Shown piece after piece: positions 6,304 through 10,911 of a stretch of DNA of 10,911 bases. The position numbers were made by a program, and so were the translations under genes. Origin of the DNA: Phycisphaerales bacterium. GTDB lineage: Bacteria > Planctomycetota > Phycisphaerae > Phycisphaerales > SM1A02. How positions within the stretch are numbered: position 1 is the first letter of the stretch; each line of letters opens with the position of its first letter. Location of the stretch: assembly GCA_018882625.1 (NCBI GenBank), contig VERO01000061.1, positions 1-10,911 of the forward strand, in the 5' to 3' direction. The notes beneath the pieces are model-generated. The model had not been told where the DNA came from. It saw only the letters and a program-made list of their open reading frames with translations, and did no database searches.

Positions 6304-7338
6304 TCACGTGGATTCCGGCGGCGCGCTGCGCAGCCTGATCTGGCCCGATGCGGACCGCCACCGGCCACGCAGCAGGTCGGCCAGGTGCATGGCCTTGCCG
6401 CCGGGCACCTGTGCCTCGAGCAGTTCGATCTCGCCAGATCCGCACATGACGGTGCCACGGTCACTGACGCGCCCGATGTCCGCCTCCGTGTGCGCCGGAC
6501 CACCCGTGGCGCGCGCGCGCAGCAGCTTCAGGGGCACATCCGCGGAGCCCGGGATGGTCATGGCCCCATCGCAGCCGGGCCACGGCGCGAGGCCGTTGAT
6601 GCGGGCCCGCACGGCGTCTGCGGGGAGCGACAGGTCCACGAACGCATCCGCACGCGAGAGCTTCCGTGCGCGCGTGACCAGCGACTCGTCCTGCGCCGCC
6701 ATCGGCAGCGCCGACATCGCGCCGGCACCCGACAGGCCGGGACTGCCGCGCAGCCGCTCCACCAGCGCGCGCAGCGTGCGCACCATGGGCTCCGCGCCGA
6801 GCTCGGCGAGGCGATCATGCAGCTCACCGGCGTTCTCGGCATCGCCGACGCGCGTTGATGCGGTGGCGAACACCGGGCCGGCATCCATCCGTGGCGCAAT
6901 GCCGATCACGCTCACCCCCACCTCACGCTCTCCCGACATCAGCGCGCGCTGCACCGGGGCGGCGCCTCGCCACGCCGGGAGGAGCGACCCGTGGAGGTTG
7001 AACGCCGCCAGGCCCTCGAGGAGCGGCTCGCCGATCCTCTGGCCGAACGACACGATCACCAGGACATGCGCATGCGCCGCCGCGATGCGCTCGCGCGAGT
7101 CTGCAGCGTTCACGTCCGCGGTGCACCAGAGCGGAAGCCCCTCCTCGCGCGCCCACTGCGAGACGGGAGTCGCGGTCGTCCGCAGCCCGCGACCCGAGGG
7201 ACGGTCTGGCGCCGACACCACCAGCGCGATCTCGAGATCCGGCACTTCGCCCGAGCGGATGCGGCGAAAGGTCGGTAGGCCGAACGACCCGCCGCCCAGG
7301 ATTACGGCCCTGAACGAGTCCTGAACATTCCGGCTCAT
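6304..7338 (-). CDS. fmt: Methionyl-tRNA formyltransferase (Fmt)
   Basis: Formylates initiator methionyl-tRNA with 10-formyltetrahydrofolate in the cytoplasm, the counterpart of the deformylase encoded just upstream. The 344-residue protein opens with a Rossmann strand (AVILGGGSFGLPTF, 11-24) and APDRPSGRGL (43-52). The formyltransferase core is FNLHGSLLPAWRGAAPVQRAL (113-133), with the expected catalytic Asn114 and His116 and the SLLP loop; Asp152 is in MDAGP (151-155). The C-terminal tRNA-binding domain shows KLSRADAFVDLS (226-237), INGLAPWPG (247-255) and QVPGGKAMHLADLLRG (310-325). The start ATG overlaps the def stop by four bases (ATGA, 7338-7335), a classic sign of translational coupling. 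No strong Shine-Dalgarno is needed or seen. Confidence 0.97.
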   Translation of the reverse strand: MSRNVQDSFRAVILGGGSFGLPTFRRIRSGEVPDLEIALVVSAPDRPSGRGLRTTATPVSQWAREEGLPLWCTADVNAADSRERIAAAHAHVLVIVSFGQRIGEPLLEGLAAFNLHGSLLPAWRGAAPVQRALMSGEREVGVSVIGIAPRMDAGPVFATASTRVGDAENAGELHDRLAELGAEPMVRTLRALVERLRGSPGLSGAGAMSALPMAAQDESLVTRARKLSRADAFVDLSLPADAVRARINGLAPWPGCDGAMTIPGSADVPLKLLRARATGGPAHTEADIGRVSDRGTVMCGSGEIELLEAQVPGGKAMHLADLLRGRWRSASGQIRLRSAPPEST

Positions 7339-7850
7339 CGCTCTGCCGCGGCGGACTCGAGCTGCCGCAGCGGCTTGCGGCTCGCGAGGCGATCGATGGC
7401 CGACATGCGGTCGATGATGAGGATTCCGTCAAGATGGTCGATCTCGTGCTGCCAGCACCGCGCGAGCAGTCCCGAGGAGAGCAGCGTGAATGCCTCGCCA
7501 TCGAGCCCGGTGGCGCGAACCGCGATGCGCGGCGGGCGCCTGATCGTGCCGCGGATGCCGGGTAGGCTCAAGCACCCCTCCTCTGAGGCCTCGAGGGCGC
7601 CCTCGAACGAGACGATGACTGGATTGATGTAGACGCGCTCAGGAGCGGATTCGTCCTCCTGCGCGGCGGTCACGAACATCCGGACCGACTCGCCCACCTG
7701 CGGTGCCGCAAGGCCAACCCCATCCTCCTCGCGCATGATCCGAAGCATCTCCCCGGCCAGCCCACGAACCCAGGCGTCGACCTCCGCCACGTCCCGCGCG
7801 CGAGCGCGGAGCACGGGGTTCGGATACGTCACCAGCTGCCGCGGCGCCAT
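7335..7850 (-). CDS. def: Peptide deformylase (Def)
   Basis: Metalloenzyme that removes the N-formyl group from nascent proteins. From ATG 7850 it has 171 residues, usual for the family, and begins MAPRQLVTYPNPVLR as deformylases do. All three motifs are present: GVGLAAPQVG (44-53), EEGCLSLPG (90-98) with metal ligand Cys93, and QHEIDHLDGIL (134-144) with ligands His135 and His139 and catalytic Glu136. The frame stays open to a GTG at 7943, but the 31 extra residues are unlike deformylase. They would also cover the inverted repeat and the putative promoter, so I chose the shorter form. No Shine-Dalgarno precedes ATG 7850, which fits a leaderless transcript (see 7857-7862). It is the first gene of the block and overlaps fmt by four bases. 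Confidence 0.96.
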   Translation of the reverse strand: MAPRQLVTYPNPVLRARARDVAEVDAWVRGLAGEMLRIMREEDGVGLAAPQVGESVRMFVTAAQEDESAPERVYINPVIVSFEGALEASEEGCLSLPGIRGTIRRPPRIAVRATGLDGEAFTLLSSGLLARCWQHEIDHLDGILIIDRMSAIDRLASRKPLRQLESAAAER

Positions 7851-7856
7851 CCGCGA

Positions 7857-7862
7857 ATCGTA
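7857..7862 (-). promoter_or_regulatory. Possible -10 box (TACGAT) of a leaderless def operon promoter
   Basis: On the minus strand TACGAT ends seven bases before the def ATG, with six bases between. This is the spacing that would place transcription start on the A of the ATG. It is the only promoter-like element found ahead of def-fmt-queA-murE-murF-mraY. No good -35 box is seen at 16-18 bases upstream. Inferred from position and TAnnnT shape only. Confidence 0.35.
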
Positions 7863-7898
7863 GCCATGCCCGCCGCGCACACCCCCACACCAATCCGA

Positions 7899-7904
7899 TA
7901 CGAT
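7899..7904 (+). promoter_or_regulatory. Possible -10 box (TACGAT) for the TPR gene-kdsB pair
   Basis: The plus-strand copy of the same word. Transcription would start near 7911, leaving a leader of about 44 bases before ATG 7955. The -35 region is weak (CGCACA at 7876-7881). The leader shows only a weak GAGAT as ribosome binding site. Confidence 0.3.
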
Positions 7905-7954
7905 TCGCGTCCCGGGACACTGCCCGCGGTCCGAGTCGGCCACGAGATCCCACC

Positions 7955-9397
7955 ATGATCTTCAACTGGAAGAAAGCAGAGACCCAGGCGGCCTTCGTGG
8001 CTCAGCCGGACAAGGCACGCCCGTTCCTCGACAGGGCCCGCGACGTCGCCGACAAGGGCAACGCCACCTACGCGCTGCAGCTCTTCGCGAATGCCGTCCG
8101 CTTCGATCCGGCCAACATCGCCATCCATGACGCGTTCTTCGAGTGCGCGAAGGTGTTCTTCGGCGCCGGAGGCACGCCGGCAAAGGCCGCGGACCTGAAG
8201 CAGCTCGAGAGCTCCACGCCAGTCGACCGCTTCGCGCAGGCCGAGTACGCGTGGATGCGCGACCCCAACAGCGTCGACCGTGGACTTGAGCTGCTCGAGG
8301 CCGCGGCGAAGGCCGGACAGGTGGAGTTCGGAGGCTGGTTCGCGCCCAAGGCGCTCAACCTCGTGGCCACCGCGATGGCCAAGAAGCCCAACAAGAAAGT
8401 GTGGAAGCGGGCCAAGGACCTCTTCACCGAACTGCAGGCGTGGAACGAGGCGTTCATCGCGGGCGAGCAGGCGGTGAAGCTCGACCCGACCGACACCGAG
8501 CTCATCAACGACCTCAAGCAGCTGACCGCAGCGCGCGCGATCCAGCAGGGCGGGTATGGCGAGAGCCCGTCCGCCGAGGGCGGGTTCCGCAAGAGCGCGC
8601 GCGAGCCCGAGGCCGCGAGTTCGGGAGCAGGCCCAGCCGGCACCGGGGAGAGCGCCCTCGAGATGCGCCGGAAGGCATACCAGGAGAACCCGCTCTCGTC
8701 CGACAACGTGCAGCTCTACGCGCAGGAGCTCCGCAAGTCGGGCGACCCTGATCAGGAGAAGCTCGCCTACCAGGTGTACATGCAGGCGTGGACCGCGCTC
8801 AAGGAGTACCGCTTCAGGCAGGCCGCAGGCGAGATCAAGATCGCCCGTGCGCGCCGCCAGCTCGCCGCGATCGAGGCCAAGGCCGTCCAGAACCCTGCCG
8901 ATGCGGCAGCTCAGGCTGATGCCGAGAAGGCGCGACGCGCCGTGCTCGAGCTCGAGATCGCCGAGTACAAGGACCGCGCGGCCGCGTACCCGACCGACCG
9001 TTCCTTCAAGTACGAGATTGGCCGCATCATGGCGGAACAGGGCAAGGCCGAGGAGGCGATGCCCTACCTGCAGCAGGCCAAGGAGGAGCCCAAGCTCCGC
9101 ATGGCGGCCGCGCACCTGCTCGGCCGCTGCTTCGCCGCCGAGAAGTGGTTTGCGGAGGCCGTCGAGGAGTACAAGGCTGCGCTCTCCTGGGTCGACCCGA
9201 ACCAGTCGGAGCGCGAGCTCGAGATCCGCTACGAGCTGATGCTCGCGCTCATCGAGCTCGCACGCGCCGAGCGCAGCGTGCAGAACGCCAAGGACGCGGC
9301 CGACATCTGCTCGGCGATCCTGCGCAAGGACATCGGCTACCGCGACATCCGCAGCAGGCGCAAGGAGCTCGATGCGCTCGTGAAGGAGCTCGCGTGA
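7955..9397 (+). CDS. TPR-repeat protein of unknown function
   Basis: A soluble 480-residue protein with no signal peptide or membrane segment. Residues 20-70 and 90-190 form helical pairs of tetratricopeptide type, for example ALQLFANAVRFDP (40-52) and AFIAGEQAVKLDP (166-178). Residues about 198-233 are a flexible Gly/Ser/Glu-rich linker. Residues about 260-345 are a charged, likely coiled-coil region (RARRQLAAIEAKA; AEKARRAVLELEIAEYKDR). A second TPR-like part follows at 350-480 with YEIGRIMAEQGKAEEAMPYL (353-372), HLLGRCFAAEKWFAEAVEEY (387-406) and a conserved-looking tail DIGYRDIRSRRKELDALV. It resembles TPR proteins I recall from Planctomycetota, but I know no assigned role. Its stop overlaps the kdsB start (GTGA), so the two are co-translated. 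A scaffolding role is likely; a link to lipopolysaccharide is only suggested by position. Confidence 0.85.
   Translation: MIFNWKKAETQAAFVAQPDKARPFLDRARDVADKGNATYALQLFANAVRFDPANIAIHDAFFECAKVFFGAGGTPAKAADLKQLESSTPVDRFAQAEYAWMRDPNSVDRGLELLEAAAKAGQVEFGGWFAPKALNLVATAMAKKPNKKVWKRAKDLFTELQAWNEAFIAGEQAVKLDPTDTELINDLKQLTAARAIQQGGYGESPSAEGGFRKSAREPEAASSGAGPAGTGESALEMRRKAYQENPLSSDNVQLYAQELRKSGDPDQEKLAYQVYMQAWTALKEYRFRQAAGEIKIARARRQLAAIEAKAVQNPADAAAQADAEKARRAVLELEIAEYKDRAAAYPTDRSFKYEIGRIMAEQGKAEEAMPYLQQAKEEPKLRMAAAHLLGRCFAAEKWFAEAVEEYKAALSWVDPNQSERELEIRYELMLALIELARAERSVQNAKDAADICSAILRKDIGYRDIRSRRKELDALVKELA
9383..9388 (+). promoter_or_regulatory. Ribosome binding site deciding the kdsB start
   Basis: AAGGAG, inside the end of the TPR gene, stands five bases before GTG 9394. 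Although the kdsB frame is open much further upstream (to 9145), this strong site and the family N-terminus fix the start at the GTG. Confidence 0.7.
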
Positions 9398-10185
9398 GCC
9401 GAGGGCGCGACGCCTCCACAGGCGCCGTCGCCGTCATCCCGGCCCGCTACGCCAGCTCGCGCTTCCCTGGGAAGCCGCTCGCCGCACTGACGGGCCGGCC
9501 GCTCATCCAGCATGTCGTCGAGCGCGCACGCATGTGCGCGGACATCTCGCGCGTCATCGTCGCGACGGACGACCTCCGGATCCACGACGCCGTGCGCGAC
9601 TTCGGATGCGAGACGATCATGACCCGTGCCGACCACCCCAACGGCACCAGCCGCATCGCTGAGGTCGCGCAGCACCTCGACTGCGAGCTCGTCGTCAACA
9701 TCCAGGGCGACGAGCCTGAGCTCGAGCCCGAGCTCGTGGAGCGCGCCATCGCGGCGCTCCGCGCCGACCGGGAGGCCGTCATGTCGACTGTCGCGAGCCC
9801 GTTCGGCGACGGCGAGGACCCGACGAACCCCAATGTGGTGAAGTGCGCCGTGTCGCTCAGGGGCCGTGCCCTGATGTTCTCGCGCAGCCTGATCCCGTTC
9901 CACCGCGATGGCGCGATCGCCGAGGAGTCTGGCGAGGCTGCGCCGGCGCCTCCCGCGCGGCCTCTCAGGCACGTGGGGCTGTACGTGTACCGCCGCACGT
10001 TCCTTCCGACGTTCGTGGCGCTCGAGACCACGCCTCTCGAGCTCACCGAGAGCCTCGAGCAGCTGCGCGTGCTCGAGCATGGCTACGCGATCGCCGTCGC
10101 GCCCGGCATCTCGCGCGCGCAGGGCATCGACACGCCCGAGCAGTACGCCGCCTTCGTGGCGCGCTGGCGCGCGGCGCAGGGCTGA
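9394..10185 (+). CDS. kdsB: 3-deoxy-manno-octulosonate cytidylyltransferase (CMP-Kdo synthetase, KdsB)
   Basis: Activates Kdo with CTP to CMP-Kdo for the inner core of lipopolysaccharide; a cytoplasmic enzyme. From GTG 9394 it has 263 residues, near the usual ~250. The nucleotide-binding motif is VIPARYASSRFPGKPL (14-29). Then come IVATDD (55-60), HPNGTSRIAEV (81-91), VVNIQGDEPELEP (100-112), NPNVVKC (145-151), FSRSLIPF (162-169), HVGLYVYRRTFL (193-204) and ESLEQLRVLEHGY (219-231). GIDTPEQ (244-250) closes the domain. Two small deviations: GTSR where GTDR or GTER is usual, and an Ala/Pro-rich loop at about 177-189. The start overlaps the TPR stop by four bases (GTGA) and has a good Shine-Dalgarno. 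The presence of KdsB implies a Gram-negative outer membrane with Kdo. Confidence 0.96.
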   Translation: MSRGRDASTGAVAVIPARYASSRFPGKPLAALTGRPLIQHVVERARMCADISRVIVATDDLRIHDAVRDFGCETIMTRADHPNGTSRIAEVAQHLDCELVVNIQGDEPELEPELVERAIAALRADREAVMSTVASPFGDGEDPTNPNVVKCAVSLRGRALMFSRSLIPFHRDGAIAEESGEAAPAPPARPLRHVGLYVYRRTFLPTFVALETTPLELTESLEQLRVLEHGYAIAVAPGISRAQGIDTPEQYAAFVARWRAAQG

Positions 10186-10197
10186 GCGCGCAGCGAG

Positions 10198-10911
10198 CTA
10201 GCCGCGGATCGCCTTGGCCCACCGCTCCGCGCGCTCGCGGCGCCGCGGATCCCGGTCGCCCGACGCGATCTGGTCGATGCGCTGCAGCGCCGCGGTCGCC
10301 TTCATGCCCGCAAGCGCCTGTCCTGCCGCATCCGCCGAGGCGCGCTCGGGGTCGTCAAGCATGGCGATGAGCTGCGCCACGACTGCCTGCCGCGCATCAG
10401 CCTCCGTCTCCGGGGGCGCAAGCTTCGCCCACGCCGAGATGGCGCGTGGACGCATCCTGTCGAAGTGGCCGAGCTGGGCCAGCGCGCCGACCGCGTCGCG
10501 GAGCGCGGTCATCTTGAGTTCCGCAGCGGCGTCGATCGCGGCGAGCCGCAACCGCTCGTTGGGCGAGGGCGATGCCAGCATCGCGGACACGGCCTCCGCG
10601 ACCGCAGCCTCGTCAGTGACGGACTTGCGGCATGCGTCGTCGCGCTTGGCGATGTCCGCCAGTCCGGATAGCGCGGCTGCGCGCGTCGCATAGCCAGGAT
10701 CGCTGCGGGCCACGGCGATCAGCCAGGGCAGTGCCTCTGCGCAAGGCTGGCTCGATGACCACGCGTCAATGATCGCCCGCCGCACTCGCGGGTCTGCCTC
10801 GCGCGGCGCGCCATCAGCCGCGAATGCCGCGAGCGCCGCGGCCTTGACGAGCCCCTTCGCCTCAGGCGAACCCATGCCCCCGAGCGCCGACGCGGCCTCG
10901 ACGCGCTGGGT
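10198..10911 (-). CDS. HEAT-repeat protein, C-terminal part (5' end outside the window)
   Basis: The frame is open to the right edge, so the gene begins outside the window and only the last 237 residues are seen; the ATG at 10875 is probably internal because the residues before it (TQRVEAASALGG) already form a HEAT-type helix. The visible part is a run of Ala-rich helical pairs of about 30-45 residues, such as DPRVRRAIIDAWSS, GYATRAAALSGLADIA, NERLRLAAIDAAAEL and MRPRAISAWAKLA, typical of HEAT repeats. It ends in RRRERAERWAKAIRG with no membrane anchor. The pattern recalls the HEAT tail found after some M1-family aminopeptidases, but the catalytic part would lie outside, so this is only a possibility. 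It converges on kdsB with a 12-base gap and no visible terminator. Confidence 0.75.
   Translation of the reverse strand, partial: TQRVEAASALGGMGSPEAKGLVKAAALAAFAADGAPREADPRVRRAIIDAWSSSQPCAEALPWLIAVARSDPGYATRAAALSGLADIAKRDDACRKSVTDEAAVAEAVSAMLASPSPNERLRLAAIDAAAELKMTALRDAVGALAQLGHFDRMRPRAISAWAKLAPPETEADARQAVVAQLIAMLDDPERASADAAGQALAGMKATAALQRIDQIASGDRDPRRRERAERWAKAIRG

Larger units (their letters stand above)
7852..7909. repeat. Perfect 11-bp inverted repeat in the def/TPR divergent region
   Basis: CGCGAATCGTA (7852-7862) and TACGATTCGCG (7899-7909) are exact reverse complements separated by 36 bases. The pair sits symmetrically between two divergent genes, so each gene is preceded by the same word reading toward it. 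It may be a pair of regulator half-sites, two copies of a promoter element, or both. The 36-base spacer makes a simple hairpin less likely. Confidence 0.7.

Noticed and set aside
5485..6858. A 457-codon plus-strand open frame opposite queA and fmt
   Set aside because: It crosses two well-supported minus-strand genes and shows only shadow composition.
7851..7943. An N-terminal extension of Def starting at GTG 7943
   Set aside because: The 31 residues do not resemble deformylase and would overlie the inverted repeat and promoter-like words; MAPRQLVTYPNPVLR is the usual kind of N-terminus.
7829..9115. A 428-codon minus-strand open frame opposite the TPR gene
   Set aside because: The Leu/Arg/Gly-rich translation is the reverse of the TPR coding sequence. 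It also runs through the divergent promoter region into def.
9145..9393. An upstream extension of the kdsB frame by 83 codons
   Set aside because: It lies wholly inside the TPR gene in another frame, is Arg-rich, and precedes a proper GTG start with AAGGAG and the normal KdsB N-terminus.
10186..10197. A terminator between kdsB and the HEAT-repeat gene
   Set aside because: The 12-base gap and flanks contain only weak GC palindromes such as GCTAGC; there is no stem with a T-tract.

Overview
This is a GC-rich, gene-dense stretch of a bacterial chromosome made up almost entirely of housekeeping genes. I see no mobile element, CRISPR array, tRNA or rRNA. The most likely source is a Gram-negative, peptidoglycan-making bacterium, and my best guess is Planctomycetota (Phycisphaerae-like). 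That guess rests on the GC-rich codon use, a broken-up dcw cluster, a soluble TPR protein joined to kdsB, and a HEAT-repeat protein. It is an inference from gene content and could be wrong. The meso-diaminopimelate signature in MurE and the KdsB gene together imply DAP-type peptidoglycan and a Kdo-containing outer-membrane glycolipid.

Layout. Positions 86-649 (+) hold a thioredoxin-fold protein with a WCGDC active site. It converges, with a 1-base gap, on the end of a long minus-strand gene block. Read in the direction of transcription, that block is def (7850-7335), fmt (7338-6304), queA (6285-5086), murE (4967-3450), murF (3383-1869) and mraY (1853-651). A roughly 104-base divergent intergenic region (7851-7954) separates def from the plus-strand pair TPR gene (7955-9397) and kdsB (9394-10185). 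At the right edge a minus-strand HEAT-repeat protein (10911-10198) enters from outside the window and converges on kdsB with a 12-base gap. No gene-free stretch exceeds about 120 bases.

How the genes work together. Def and Fmt are the two formyl-cycle enzymes of bacterial translation start. QueA makes the queuosine precursor in tRNA. MurE, MurF and MraY carry out three consecutive steps of peptidoglycan precursor synthesis: tripeptide, pentapeptide and lipid I. The window therefore shows a piece of the dcw cluster attached to a translation/tRNA-modification module; murD, ftsW, murG and murC do not follow mraY. On the other strand, KdsB activates Kdo for lipopolysaccharide and is translationally coupled to a TPR protein of unknown role.

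I found no clearly new biological system. The points most worth a second look are at the nucleotide level: a 12-bp near-perfect inverted repeat inside queA made of A/T-ending codons that are unusual here; a perfect 11-bp inverted repeat between def and the TPR gene; and a recurring TACGMTTCGCG motif placed just where a leaderless promoter would put its -10 box in front of def and the thioredoxin gene.
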